A stretch of DNA of 33,337 bases. Origin: Kiritimatiellia bacterium (GTDB lineage Bacteria; Verrucomicrobiota; Kiritimatiellia; PWTM01). This document shows positions 1-8,147 of this stretch, piece after piece (positions within the stretch are counted from its first letter, which is position 1; each line of letters opens with the position of its first letter). Under the pieces are notes generated by a model, which was given only the letters and a program-made list of their open reading frames with translations, searched no databases and was not told the DNA's origin. Both the position numbers and the translations under genes were made by a program. The stretch lies in the NCBI GenBank assembly GCA_017996315.1, contig JAGOHE010000006.1, positions 1 through 33,337 on the forward strand. Direction: 5' to 3'.

Positions 1-70
1 CGCGCGTGCCTTCCCCCGCATCATAGGAAGCCACGATTCGCTCCCGAAGGTCCAAGGATAGGGCTTTCAT
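1..70 (-). CDS. IS630-family transposase, N-terminal fragment (runs off the window)
   Basis: Read on the minus strand from an ATG at 70, the edge encodes a 23-residue fragment that starts MKALSLDLRERIVASYD and continues AGEGTR. This is the characteristic opening of IS630/Tc1-type transposases, whose N-terminus is a helix-turn-helix DNA-binding domain; the DDE catalytic part would lie beyond the left edge. Upstream (71-121) is unusually AT-rich for this window, with a run near 102-120, as expected for an IS end and its promoter. No terminal inverted repeat can be confirmed because the other end is missing, and whether the element is intact cannot be judged. Confidence 0.75.
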   Translation of the reverse strand, partial: MKALSLDLRERIVASYDAGEGTR

Positions 71-338
71 GCCCCCAACCTATCATGAGCCCGTGTCGGC
101 TACAATATAATTTAATACGCTCTAATTTACAAAGCCGTGTCCGGCGTCAGGTCGGTCCGACAAAGTGCCTCTGGCGGTAGTTCCGATGCGCTTGCGCGCT
201 CGGGATAAAGGCGGGCCGGACGCGTGACATTCTGCAAGAAAGCTATTTCCGGGATCTGTTTGGAGCCGGAATGACACCGAACCGTAAGCCATAGTCCCCG
301 ATTCCGGGCGGGATCGCCGATTTCCGCAAAGATGAATC

Positions 339-427
339 GTGCCTGGCACCAGCGCGAGAGGTGGGAACACGGAACTAAACCTGTTGGCAATCAATGTGAT
401 GCGGATTTAGCTTTTCGTGCCTGGCAC
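339..427. repeat. Pair of REP-like GTGCCTGGCAC palindromes in a gene-free stretch (71-452)
   Basis: The perfect palindrome GTGCC-T-GGCAC occurs at 339-349 and again at 417-427, 78 bp apart and in the same context (TC before, C after). Short palindromes of this type often mark REP or RAYT-associated sequences, but no REP transposase is visible here. The rest of 71-452 holds open frames with no recognisable protein features, so I see no gene in it. Confidence 0.5.
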
Positions 428-452
428 CCAACGAGATCCGAATGGCGAGAAT

Positions 453-1373
453 TCAGTCACCCCAGGCATCGCGGAGGGTTTGAAGGGCTTGTTTCAAGTC
501 TTCAGCTGGGGCGTCTCGCATGGGTTCAATGACGCGCGGCCATTCGGGGTGGGCGCGGATGAGGTCCCGATATTGCGGGAAATGAATCATGCCCTGTCCC
601 GGCGGAACATGGTCGGTGGCCGGCGGGTCCACATCATGGACGTGCAGGCCGAACATCCAAGGCGCGAGTCGCTCGAGCATTTTGTAGGCGTTCACATATC
701 CGAGGTTTTCGCGAATCTGCCCGTGCCCCAGGTCATACCACAAGCCAATCCACGGGGAATCCACCGATTTGAGGAAGTCGGGCGCCTCCGCCTCCGAGGG
801 TACGCATTCGAGATTGGGCAGGTTTTCCAGCGCCACCCGCACCTTCAGCCGTTCCGCATCGGCTTTGAGTGCGTTCAGCCCTTCGCGCAGGCGGTCGAGC
901 GCGGCGGGCGCCAGTTTCTCCCGGCGATTTTCCAGCCGGCGCCAGGACCAATTCCACCAGCCGCGGCCTTCCCGTCCGCGTTCCAAAATGCGGATCAGGC
1001 GGGGGGTGAGCGGGCGCATGGGAACATAGCCGCCGTGGACTACCATCCGGCCGGCGCCCATTTCGGCCGCGAATTCCATGGTGAGCCGGAGATTCTCGAC
1101 CGCTTTGCGTCGCATGAACGGATCGGGATGGGCCAGCGTCCAGATTTCAGGGTGCCCGCGCGGCACACTCATGGGAACGGGGCAGAAACTGTGTACGCTG
1201 CAGACGCGGATCGCTCCCTCCCGCACGCGGCGAAGTACGCCCTCGGCCAGATCGCGCCGGAAATCGTAACCCAACTCCACGGCGTCGAATCCGAGTTCAC
1301 GAATTTCATCCACCAGCGCCGCGCCATCGTTGTGCCGCCGCCCGTTCCACCGGGAAGATAACGCCCAATTCAT
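453..1373 (-). CDS. Sugar phosphate isomerase/epimerase-like TIM barrel (AP endonuclease 2 fold)
   Basis: The 306-residue protein starts MNWALSSRWNGRRHNDG; a GGTGA box sits about 4 bases before this ATG, so I prefer it to a longer frame that would run back through the rpsU terminator. It has the xylose isomerase-like TIM-barrel layout. An early ELGFDAVELGYDF strand-helix unit is followed by MVVHGGY, ALENLPN (metal-binding Glu), LWYDLGHG (Asp, His), GLHVHDVD (His-X-His-Asp) and a C-terminal VIEPMR (Glu). These are the positions of divalent-metal ligands in this superfamily, so it is probably an active isomerase or epimerase on a sugar or sugar phosphate. The substrate cannot be told from sequence. 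It lies downstream of the rpsU terminator on the same strand, so it is probably transcribed separately. Confidence 0.8.
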   Translation of the reverse strand: MNWALSSRWNGRRHNDGAALVDEIRELGFDAVELGYDFRRDLAEGVLRRVREGAIRVCSVHSFCPVPMSVPRGHPEIWTLAHPDPFMRRKAVENLRLTMEFAAEMGAGRMVVHGGYVPMRPLTPRLIRILERGREGRGWWNWSWRRLENRREKLAPAALDRLREGLNALKADAERLKVRVALENLPNLECVPSEAEAPDFLKSVDSPWIGLWYDLGHGQIRENLGYVNAYKMLERLAPWMFGLHVHDVDPPATDHVPPGQGMIHFPQYRDLIRAHPEWPRVIEPMRDAPAEDLKQALQTLRDAWGD

Positions 1374-1465
1374 GTCGTCACCAATAACATACCCCGATCC
1401 GATTTGCACGACAGGATACGCGCCGTGGCATCCAATCCGGAGGCGCCGTTTCAGTTCGGAGGGCC

Positions 1466-1498
1466 AAAAAAACGCCCTCCGGGGAGACCCGGAGGGCG
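1466..1498 (-). terminator. Rho-independent terminator of rpsU
   Basis: On the minus strand GCCCTCCGGG, a short loop and CCCGGAGGGC are followed directly by a run of seven T. The hairpin begins about 20 bp after the rpsU stop codon. The stem is nearly perfect and GC-rich, a textbook intrinsic terminator. Confidence 0.92.
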
Positions 1499-1518
1499 CA
1501 CAAGAGCTGGCGAGGAGA

Positions 1519-1692
1519 TCAGGGCCGGCGACTGCGGGCGCGCGCCGACTTGCGCCGCGCTTTCTCCGACGGCTTTTCGAAATGACGCCGCGCACGGATC
1601 TCGCGCATGAGACCCTCGCGGTCGAGCTTCTTCTTCAGCCGCCGCAGCGCCTTATCCACTGTCTCGCCTTTGCGAACTTTAACTTCGCTCAC
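1519..1692 (-). CDS. rpsU: 30S ribosomal protein S21
   Basis: This short gene encodes 57 residues from a GTG start: [20 protein letters not shown], then [24 protein letters not shown] and a basic C-terminus. This is the full S21 pattern (V+V+.GE..+.AL+R+K+...+.G...E...R.+FEKPS.+++R+). S21 sits on the 30S platform and helps initiation. An in-frame TGA lies two codons before the GTG, so GTG is the only possible start in this region; a purine-rich GGAGAGGGG lies 15-20 bases upstream. A sigma70-type promoter lies upstream (1761-1790) and a strong terminator follows, so it looks monocistronic. The length is normal for the short S21 forms. Confidence 0.95.
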   Translation of the reverse strand: MSEVKVRKGETVDKALRRLKKKLDREGLMREIRARRHFEKPSEKARRKSARARSRRP

Positions 1693-1760
1693 TAAAAATC
1701 ACGCCCCTCTCCACGTTGTGCGTACCCGGAGCCGAATGCCCCGGGGGGTGCAAGGCAAGG

Positions 1761-1790
1761 AGGATATTCGAGTTTCTGCCGAAAAGTCAA
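1761..1790 (-). promoter_or_regulatory. Sigma70-type promoter of rpsU
   Basis: On the minus strand TTGACT (1790-1785), an 18-bp spacer and TATCCT (1766-1761) lie about 70 bp before the rpsU start. The -35 differs from consensus at the last base only. Confidence 0.55.
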
Positions 1791-1843
1791 CAAAGTTGGC
1801 GCCCGAGGTCGCCTGAATCGAACATTCCGGGGCCATCTCCCAC

Positions 1844-1872
1844 TTGCGCGGCGCAGGGGCGCGAAGTAATTT
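1844..1872 (+). promoter_or_regulatory. Promoter of msrA, abutting its start codon
   Basis: TTGCGC (1844-1849), a 17-bp spacer and TAATTT (1867-1872) stand only 5 bp before the ATG at 1878. If used, transcription would start at or next to the A of the start codon, giving a leaderless mRNA; no Shine-Dalgarno sequence is visible before the ATG. Confidence 0.45.
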
Positions 1873-1877
1873 CCCTT

Positions 1878-2543
1878 ATGAATAGACTTCATACAAACTG
1901 GGCGCGCGGGAGCTTGGGGCTTATCGGACTGGTCGCCGCTTCCGTCGCCATGATCACGCTGGCGCGCGACCGGTCTCCCGTTGCGGCCGAAGGAGAAGCG
2001 CCGATGAAATCCGAATCCACTGCTGAGCGCACCGAGTTGGCCACCTTCGCCGCGGGGTGTTTTTGGTGCATTGAAGAGGCCTTCCAGCAGCAACCGGGTG
2101 TGATCCAGGCGGTATCGGGCTACACCGGCGGGCGGACGCCGAATCCCACCTACCGGGAGGTCTGCACCGGACAGACCGGACACGCCGAAGCGGTGCAGGT
2201 CACCTTCGATCCCGCGCGCATTTCCTATGAACAATTGCTGGCGCTGTTCTGGAAACTGCACGATCCGACCCAACTCAACCGGCAGGGGGCGGATGTGGGG
2301 ACGCAATACCGGTCGGCGATTTTCTATCACGGCGCGGAGCAGCAACGCCTCGCCGAAAAGTCGCTCGAGGAGGAGAGCATCTCCGGCCGGCACCTGAAGC
2401 CGATCGTGACGGAAATCGTGCCGGCGCCGGTGTTCTATCCGGCGGAGAAGGATCATCAGGAATACTATCGCAGGAACAAGTCCGCGCCCTATTGCCGGGC
2501 GGTGATCCAGCCCAAGCTGCGCGCGCTCGGACTCGAACCCTGA
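1878..2543 (+). CDS. msrA: Peptide methionine-S-sulfoxide reductase MsrA, membrane-anchored or exported
   Basis: MsrA reduces the S-epimer of methionine sulfoxide in proteins. The 221-residue product has the signature GCFWCIEEAF with the catalytic Cys at residue 61, then VSGYTGGRTPNPTY, TGHAEAVQVTFDP, LFWKLHDPTQLNRQGADVG and KDHQEYY. A Cys near the C-terminus (about 206, in PYCRAVI) is a likely resolving residue. Residues 10-30 form a hydrophobic segment (SLGLIGLVAASVAMITLA) absent from cytoplasmic MsrA, so the enzyme is probably tethered to the membrane or exported. I chose the ATG at 1878 because it gives this N-terminus; a longer frame back to 1716 would overlap the rpsU promoter region. 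The next gene, ftsH, has its own promoter. Confidence 0.93.
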   Translation: MNRLHTNWARGSLGLIGLVAASVAMITLARDRSPVAAEGEAPMKSESTAERTELATFAAGCFWCIEEAFQQQPGVIQAVSGYTGGRTPNPTYREVCTGQTGHAEAVQVTFDPARISYEQLLALFWKLHDPTQLNRQGADVGTQYRSAIFYHGAEQQRLAEKSLEEESISGRHLKPIVTEIVPAPVFYPAEKDHQEYYRRNKSAPYCRAVIQPKLRALGLEP

Positions 2544-2585
2544 GCGGTGAAGGAGCGCGGATTGGCGCGAAAAATGCGGGATTTA

Positions 2586-2614
2586 TTGCAGGCACGCGCG
2601 GCGGATGGTACAAT
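2586..2614 (+). promoter_or_regulatory. Promoter of the ftsH-folP-cdaA-cdaR operon
   Basis: TTGCAG (2586-2591), a 17-bp spacer and TACAAT (2609-2614) end 8 bp before the ftsH ATG at 2623. The expected transcription start is about 2621, leaving no room for a ribosome binding site. Confidence 0.5.
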
Positions 2615-2622
2615 AAAACATA

Positions 2623-4629
2623 ATGTCTAATTCTTTCAAACCCCGTCCGCGCCGTCGTCCCGGGCCGCCCAACCTGCCCGCGGGCGGCATGGGCCCTCAA
2701 ACTCCAGCGCGGCAGCTGATCGTGTGGATGCTGCTGCTCATGCTGTTCTTCGCGATGTTCCACCTCAGCGCGCAGCGTCGGGCGTCCGCCCCCGAAAAGA
2801 TCCGGTTCAATCCCGAGTTCATGGAACTCGCGAAGCAGAAGGTGATCCATGAAGTGGAGGTGGTGGCCGAGGTCTCCGGTCAGCAGTATATCAAGGGCAC
2901 GCTGACCGAGTTGGATGACCGGGGCCAGCGCAAGCGGTTTCGCACCGACGTGTTCATGTACGACGGGTTGCCTGGATTGCTGACCGAGATGGGCATTCCC
3001 TTCGCGTTCAAGTCCGAGAATCCCGTGTTCTGGCAGCTCTTTTCGGGCGTGGTTCCCTTCCTGCTGGTCATGGGCCTGTTGTATTTCCTGATCTCCCGGC
3101 AGATGCGCGCGGCGGGGCGGGGGGCGATGAGTTTCGGCAAGAGCCGGGCCCGGCTGCTTTCGCGCGAGAAGAACCGGACGACGTTCAAGGATGTCGCCGG
3201 GGTGGACGAGGCGCGGGAGGAAGTGCAGGAAATCGTCGAATTTCTCAAAGACCCCAAGCGCTTCCAGAAACTGGGCGGGCGGATTCCCAAGGGGGTGTTG
3301 CTCGTGGGTGCGCCGGGTACGGGCAAGACGCTGCTGGCGAGGGCGATTGCCGGCGAAGCCGACGTGCCGTTCTTCAATATCAGCGGGTCGGATTTTGTGG
3401 AGATGTTTGCCGGCGTGGGCGCGTCGCGCGTGCGCGATATGTTCGAGCAGGCGAAGAAAAACGCCCCGTGCATCATTTTCATTGATGAAATCGACGCGGT
3501 CGGCCGCAGCCGGTTCAGCGGCATCGGCGGCGGGCATGACGAGCGCGAGCAGACGCTCAACGCCCTGCTGGTGGAAATGGACGGATTCGACACGCAGGAG
3601 GGGATTATCATCATCGCCGCGACCAACCGGCCCGACGTGCTTGATCCGGCGCTGCTGCGCCCGGGGCGGTTCGACCGGCAGATCGTGGTGGATCTTCCCT
3701 CGCTGGAAGGCCGGGAGAAGATTCTTCAGATTCACAGCCGCCGCATCAAACTGGCCGAGGGCGTGGAGCTTCGCCGGGTGGCCCGGGGAACGCCCGGATT
3801 TTCCGGCGCCGATCTCGCCAATCTGATCAACGAAGCCGCCCTGCTGGCGGCCCGGCGGGGCGCGGAGGCCGTCACGATGCCGGACCTTGAGGAAGCGCGC
3901 GACAAGGTGCGCTGGGGCCGCGAGCGGCGCAGCCGGATTCTTGACGATAAGGAAAAGCGCCTGACCGCCTACCACGAGGCGGGGCATGCGCTGCTGTTGC
4001 TGTTGCTCGAAGCGGACCCGTTGCACAAGGTCACCATCATTCCACGCGGCCAGGCGCTCGGGGCCACCATGCAGTTGCCCGAGAAGGACCGGTACACCGA
4101 AAGCAAATCCAAGCTGCTGAAGATGATTACCGGAATGATGGGCGGGCGCGTGGCGGAAGAGCTGGTGTTTGGGGACGTCACCACCGGCGCGCAAATGGAT
4201 TTCCGGCAGTCCACGCATCTCGCGCGGATGATGGTGTGCGAGTGGGGCATGAGCGATCTGGGGCCGCAGTCGTTCGCCGAGCGCGAGGAATTGCTCTTTC
4301 TCGGCCGGGAGGTTCAGCGCACCCAATCGCACAGCGAAGAGACGGCGCGCCGCATTGACGCCGAGGTGTCGCGGATTCTGAACACCGCCCATGACGAAGC
4401 GCGCTCGCTGCTGCAGACCCATCTCGAGCGGTTGCATGCCATCGCGCAGGCGTTGCTCGAGCGGGAAACGCTCGACGGTCCCGAGGTGGAGGTGCTGGCT
4501 CGCGGCGGCACGCTCCCGCCGCGCCCGGAACAGGTCCCTGCACCCGCGGCCGATTCCGTTCCGGCGCCGGCACCGGCGCCCGCCCCGGAGCAGGGGTCGG
4601 GAGCTTCGCCCGATCCGCTTCCGGCCTGA
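2623..4629 (+). CDS. ftsH: ATP-dependent zinc metalloprotease FtsH
   Basis: FtsH is a hexameric membrane AAA+ protease that extracts and degrades membrane and regulatory proteins. The 668-residue product has a Pro/Arg-rich N-terminus and a first TM segment at about 33-50. A periplasmic region follows, then a second TM at about 140-158 and the AAA+ module: Walker A GAPGTGKT at 229-236, Walker [11 protein letters not shown] around 287-291, and the second region of homology [19 protein letters not shown]. The zinc site HEAGH is at 451-455, and Asp526 in GAQMDFRQ is the likely third ligand. The last 40 residues are a Pro/Ala-repeat tail, probably flexible. There is no clear Shine-Dalgarno sequence; the promoter lies immediately upstream. 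folP starts 10 bp after the stop, so the two are probably cotranscribed. Confidence 0.97.
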   Translation: MSNSFKPRPRRRPGPPNLPAGGMGPQTPARQLIVWMLLLMLFFAMFHLSAQRRASAPEKIRFNPEFMELAKQKVIHEVEVVAEVSGQQYIKGTLTELDDRGQRKRFRTDVFMYDGLPGLLTEMGIPFAFKSENPVFWQLFSGVVPFLLVMGLLYFLISRQMRAAGRGAMSFGKSRARLLSREKNRTTFKDVAGVDEAREEVQEIVEFLKDPKRFQKLGGRIPKGVLLVGAPGTGKTLLARAIAGEADVPFFNISGSDFVEMFAGVGASRVRDMFEQAKKNAPCIIFIDEIDAVGRSRFSGIGGGHDEREQTLNALLVEMDGFDTQEGIIIIAATNRPDVLDPALLRPGRFDRQIVVDLPSLEGREKILQIHSRRIKLAEGVELRRVARGTPGFSGADLANLINEAALLAARRGAEAVTMPDLEEARDKVRWGRERRSRILDDKEKRLTAYHEAGHALLLLLLEADPLHKVTIIPRGQALGATMQLPEKDRYTESKSKLLKMITGMMGGRVAEELVFGDVTTGAQMDFRQSTHLARMMVCEWGMSDLGPQSFAEREELLFLGREVQRTQSHSEETARRIDAEVSRILNTAHDEARSLLQTHLERLHAIAQALLERETLDGPEVEVLARGGTLPPRPEQVPAPAADSVPAPAPAPAPEQGSGASPDPLPA

Positions 4630-4639
4630 CGGCCCCGGT

Positions 4640-5521
4640 ATGGCCATCGCCCCCCGACCTGAATATGCGTGGACATTCCGGGGGCGTTCGCTTCGTGTCG
4701 GCGGGGCGCGCACCCGGGTGATGGGCATCCTGAACTGCACTCCGGACTCCTTTTCCGACGGCGGCCGTTTTGCCGATGCGCGCGCGGCGGTGGAGGCGGG
4801 GCTTCACATGGCGAGCGACGGCGCGGATATCATCGATATCGGCGGGGAATCCTCCCGTCCGGGGGCGGAGACGATTCCCGCCTCCGAGGAGATCCGGCGG
4901 GTGGCTCCGGTGATCGAAGGGTTGCGCGCGGCGGGGTGTGCGACGCCGATTTCGATCGATACCTGCAAGGCGGACGTTGCGCGCGCCGCGCTGGAAGCGG
5001 GCGCGGATATCATCAACGACATCCGCGCGCTGGCCGATCCCGGCATGGCGGCGGTGGCGCGCGCGACGGGCGCGGGTGTGGTGCTGATGCACATGCGGGG
5101 CGAGCCGCGCACGATGCAGGACGATCCGCGCTACGGCGATGTGCTCGCCGATGTGGGCGCCTTTCTGGCCGCGCGCGCCGCCCACGCCTGCGCGGAGGGC
5201 ATGGCCGCGGATGCGCTGGTTCTGGATCCGGGCATCGGATTCGGCAAGACGTCGGAGCACAACTGGGCGCTGCTGGAAGGGCTGGCGCGCATTCCGGCCC
5301 CCCCGCGTCCCTGGCTGATCGGCGCATCCCGCAAACGGTTGATCGGGGACGCGCTGGGGCGTCCGCCGGAGGAGCGGATGGCCGGAAGCCTCGCCGTGGC
5401 GGTGTGGGCGGTGCTGCGCGGCGCATCCATCATTCGGACGCACGACGTAAAGGAAACTTGCGATGCAGTGGCTCTGGCCGATAGGATGAGGCAAGTCGAG
5501 GCGACGCATGGCGTGGATTGA
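4640..5521 (+). CDS. folP: Dihydropteroate synthase
   Basis: FolP condenses p-aminobenzoate with hydroxymethyl-dihydropterin pyrophosphate in folate synthesis and is the sulfonamide target. The 293-residue TIM barrel shows MGILNCTPDSFSDGG (pterin/diphosphate site), IDIGGESSRPGA, PISIDTCKADVARAA, GADIINDI, LDPGIGFGKT and IGASRKRLIG, all family signatures in the expected order. The ATG at 4640 follows the ftsH stop by 10 bp; a longer in-frame extension into ftsH is unlikely. Its end overlaps cdaA by 14 bp, which suggests translational coupling. The ftsH-folP adjacency is also found in Escherichia coli, where glmM follows; here cdaA takes that place. Confidence 0.96.
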   Translation: MAIAPRPEYAWTFRGRSLRVGGARTRVMGILNCTPDSFSDGGRFADARAAVEAGLHMASDGADIIDIGGESSRPGAETIPASEEIRRVAPVIEGLRAAGCATPISIDTCKADVARAALEAGADIINDIRALADPGMAAVARATGAGVVLMHMRGEPRTMQDDPRYGDVLADVGAFLAARAAHACAEGMAADALVLDPGIGFGKTSEHNWALLEGLARIPAPPRPWLIGASRKRLIGDALGRPPEERMAGSLAVAVWAVLRGASIIRTHDVKETCDAVALADRMRQVEATHGVD

Positions 5522-6401
5522 ACACATTCTGGGCATCGGCATTCCCGGAGCGATCGAGATCCTGATCCTCTGGATCGCGTTCTATTACACCATTTTCTTC
5601 TTCCGCGGGACGCGGAGCGCGCAGGTGCTCAGCGGCCTGGTGGCGCTGGTGCTGCTGCTGGCGCTGGTGACGCGGTTCCTGCACCTGGATATCCTGAACT
5701 GGATCCTTCAGCGATTTTCCGTCTATATCGCCATCGCCCTGCTGATCATCTTCCAGCCGGAAATCCGCCGGGCGCTGGCCGAGCTGGGCAAGCAGAACAA
5801 GTTCGGCACGTCGGCTCCCGAACGCGAGACCGTGGATGCGATTGTCGAGGCCGCCACGCTGCTGTCTTCCCGGAAAATCGGCGCGCTGATCGCCGTCGAA
5901 CGGAAGATCGGCACGCGGGGCATCATGGAAACCGGCAAGCCGATTGACGCGCGCGTCACGGCGGAACTGCTCTCCGGATTATTTTTCCCGCGAACTCCGC
6001 TGCACGACGGCGGTGTCATCATCCGCAACAACCGCATCGCCTATGCGGGGTGTGTTTTTCCCTTGAGCCATCAGTCGCAGCTCAGCCGCTCCGTGGGCAC
6101 CCGGCACCGGGCCGCGGTCGGAATCACGGAGGAATCCGATGCGCTGGTGGTCGTCGTTTCCGAGGAAACGGGCGCCATATCCATCGCGTTCAATGGCCGC
6201 CTGACCCGGGGGGTGGATGAGGACCGGTTGCGCCGTACGCTGACCGGAGTATTGCTGCGCGCCCAACGGTCCGCGCCCCGCCGGTGGGCCCGCGTCCGCC
6301 GGTGGATGAACGGATCGCGCGGCGGATCCTCCATTTCTGTTTCCCCCGCGCCCCCGCCGCCGCCCATATCGAAGGATCCTCCGCATGCGATTTCCCTCTG
6401 A
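5508..6401 (+). CDS. cdaA: CdaA-type diadenylate cyclase (c-di-AMP synthase)
   Basis: The enzyme joins two ATP into cyclic di-AMP. The 297-residue protein has the CdaA layout: three N-terminal TM segments (about residues 8-28, 38-58 and 60-80), the linker FQPEIRRALAELG, then the DAC domain. The key DAC motifs are PLHDGGVII (Asp167) and TRHRAAVG (Arg199-His200-Arg201). The usual DGA reads DGG here, a conservative change. The C-terminal 50 residues are basic then Pro-rich. The start overlaps folP by 14 bp and a GAGG box precedes it. The 3' end overlaps the YbbR-domain gene by 17 bp, matching the common cdaA-cdaR pairing in which the YbbR protein regulates the cyclase. Confidence 0.94.
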   Translation: MAWIEHILGIGIPGAIEILILWIAFYYTIFFFRGTRSAQVLSGLVALVLLLALVTRFLHLDILNWILQRFSVYIAIALLIIFQPEIRRALAELGKQNKFGTSAPERETVDAIVEAATLLSSRKIGALIAVERKIGTRGIMETGKPIDARVTAELLSGLFFPRTPLHDGGVIIRNNRIAYAGCVFPLSHQSQLSRSVGTRHRAAVGITEESDALVVVVSEETGAISIAFNGRLTRGVDEDRLRRTLTGVLLRAQRSAPRRWARVRRWMNGSRGGSSISVSPAPPPPPISKDPPHAISL

Positions 6402-7347
6402 CCCGCTCGCCGCCAATCCTTCGCCGGTGTCGCGCCGATGGACGCGGGTGCTGGCGCTGGGGTTGGCGATCGCCGTGTGGATTGTGATTCGAGAAGCCAT
6501 CAGCCAGGAATCGGTGGTGTACGACGTGCCGGTGGAGTTCCTTCACAATCCGGAGTACGCCGTGCTGGATCGGTCTGTCGAGACGGTTGATGTCCGGTTC
6601 CGCGGCGCGCGCGGGGATCTGGTCCGGCTCCAACCGGATGAGATCCGAGTGACGGCGGATGTTCGGGAGATCCGGGAATCCAAGGCGGACGTTCGAATCA
6701 AGCTGCGCACGAACATGGTGCGCGCCCCGGGCGCCGCCCGGGCCATCAGCATTACGCCAGGCGAAATTACGCTGAGTATGGACCGGCAGGGGTCGCTCGA
6801 TATTCCGGTGCGCGCCGAGTTGCAGGATCATCCTCCGGACGGGTTCGCGGTGGAGCGCGTCGTGTGCGATCCGGCCACCGTCAAACTCATCGGGCCGATG
6901 AGCAAGGTGGGCGAAATCGAAGCGCTGTCCACGTCCGCAATTGAATTGGAGGGCCGGACCCGTTCGTTCAAGGCCCGCGCGACCATGCAGCCGCCGCCGG
7001 GGCTGACCACGGTTCGCATTGAACCCGAGCGGGTGCAGGTTGAGGTTGTCATTACCGAACATTCCGCGACCCGCCGCATGGAGCAGGTGCCGGTGCGCCT
7101 GATGAGCATGCCGGTGGCCGGAGGGGCGCGCCGCATCACGGTCACGCCCGCGGCCGTCGCGGTCACACTGCAGGGCCGGGAATCCGCGCTGGCGGCGGTT
7201 TCGCCGGAGAACATCATGGCGTTTGTGGATTGTTCGAGACTGACCGGGCCGGGCAAATACGATTTCACGGTGCAGTGGGTGGCGCCTTCGGGGGTGAGGG
7301 CGGTGCAGGTGGAACCCGCATCCGTGACCATTGGAGTTTCCGAATGA
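6385..7347 (+). CDS. cdaR: YbbR-domain protein, CdaR-like regulator of the diadenylate cyclase
   Basis: The 320-residue protein has one N-terminal TM anchor (WTRVLALGLAIAVWIVI, about 14-30), then repeated beta-rich YbbR modules outside the membrane. Recurrent features are VPVEF.HNPEY, VDVRFRGARGDL, ITPGEITLSMDRQG, DIPVRAELQDHPPDGF and TVKLIGPMSKV. Its position directly behind cdaA, with a 17-bp overlap, is the arrangement seen in Bacillus, where CdaR binds CdaA and modulates its activity; the function here is inferred from that. In Bacillus glmM follows, but here a TPR protein gene follows with a 4-bp overlap. Confidence 0.88.
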   Translation: MRFPSDPLAANPSPVSRRWTRVLALGLAIAVWIVIREAISQESVVYDVPVEFLHNPEYAVLDRSVETVDVRFRGARGDLVRLQPDEIRVTADVREIRESKADVRIKLRTNMVRAPGAARAISITPGEITLSMDRQGSLDIPVRAELQDHPPDGFAVERVVCDPATVKLIGPMSKVGEIEALSTSAIELEGRTRSFKARATMQPPPGLTTVRIEPERVQVEVVITEHSATRRMEQVPVRLMSMPVAGGARRITVTPAAVAVTLQGRESALAAVSPENIMAFVDCSRLTGPGKYDFTVQWVAPSGVRAVQVEPASVTIGVSE

Positions 7348-8081
7348 TGAAAACATGCGCAGGATGGCTGGCGGGATTCGGAGTCTGGGCGGTCGCAGGC
7401 GCCTTCGCGCAGACCGTTTCCCTGCGCGAACCCGCATCGAATCCGCCCGCGCAAACGCCGGCTGAAAAAAATTCCGCACAGGAAACTCCCATCCTGGAAG
7501 GCGGATCTCCGGTGGCCGACCTGTCCATCGGACCGATGGAGGCGGCCACGTTGGACGATGTGCCCATCGCCGCGCGGCAGCACATGGAAGACGGATTTTT
7601 TGAACTCCGGGTGGGCAACGCCGATAACGCCATCCGCGCGTTTCAGCGAGGACTGGATATCGCTCCCGGGCATCCCCGCCTGCTGTTCGGATTGGGCACG
7701 GCGCTGGTGACCGCCAAGCGCCACGAGGAAGCGCTGGAGCAATTCCGTCTCGCCCTGAAGTCCCGGCCGAAGGACCACCTCATCCTGAACAACACGGCCT
7801 GGGTGTATGCGACCACCCCGGATCTCCGATTGCGGAACGGGGAGAAGGCGCTCGACTTCGCCCGCCGGGCGCTGCTTATCGCCCCGGAGGATCACCACGT
7901 GTGGAGCACGCTGGCCGAGGCCTATTTTGTGTCGGGGAATTACGAACGCGCCGAGCATTGCGCGGGCGAGGCGATCCGGCTCGCGCAGAACGCCGGAGTG
8001 CCGCCGGAACAAGTCGAGGATTATCGCCGTCAGTTCCAGCGCTGCGCCGCGGCCGCGCAGGCCATGTCCCTGCTGGACTGA
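7344..8081 (+). CDS. Secreted TPR-repeat protein
   Basis: The 245-residue product starts MMKTCAGWLAGFGVWAVAGA, a signal peptide ending near AFAQ. A Pro-rich linker and two to four TPR units follow (for example DGFFELRVGNADNAIRAFQRGLDIAPGHP, read in sections from residue 75). No catalytic motif is visible; it is probably a periplasmic scaffold protein. The ATG overlaps the upstream stop as ATGA, so it belongs to the ftsH-cdaR operon. An alternative ATG is one codon later. Confidence 0.75.
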   Translation: MMKTCAGWLAGFGVWAVAGAFAQTVSLREPASNPPAQTPAEKNSAQETPILEGGSPVADLSIGPMEAATLDDVPIAARQHMEDGFFELRVGNADNAIRAFQRGLDIAPGHPRLLFGLGTALVTAKRHEEALEQFRLALKSRPKDHLILNNTAWVYATTPDLRLRNGEKALDFARRALLIAPEDHHVWSTLAEAYFVSGNYERAEHCAGEAIRLAQNAGVPPEQVEDYRRQFQRCAAAAQAMSLLD

Positions 8082-8088
8082 ACCGGCC

Positions 8089-8117
8089 TTGTCATCCCGT
8101 CCGCCCCGGCGTAGCCT
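8089..8117 (+). promoter_or_regulatory. Promoter of the exbB-exbD-TPR operon
   Basis: TTGTCA (8089-8094), a 17-bp spacer and TAGCCT (8112-8117) lie in the only sizeable gap of this gene run. The predicted start is near 8124, giving a short leader that contains the CAGGAG ribosome binding site at 8133-8138. Confidence 0.5.
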
Positions 8118-8147
8118 AGCGCTGATATGCCGCAGGAGAATATACCG

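Noticed and set aside
122-394. Two overlapping minus-strand frames of 87-90 codons
   Set aside because: No ribosome binding site or domain; one contains the palindrome sequence, so they are probably chance frames.
2275-4740. An 821-codon open frame on the minus strand
   Set aside because: Antisense to msrA and ftsH; composition (His, Arg, Gln, Pro) is that of a shadow frame.
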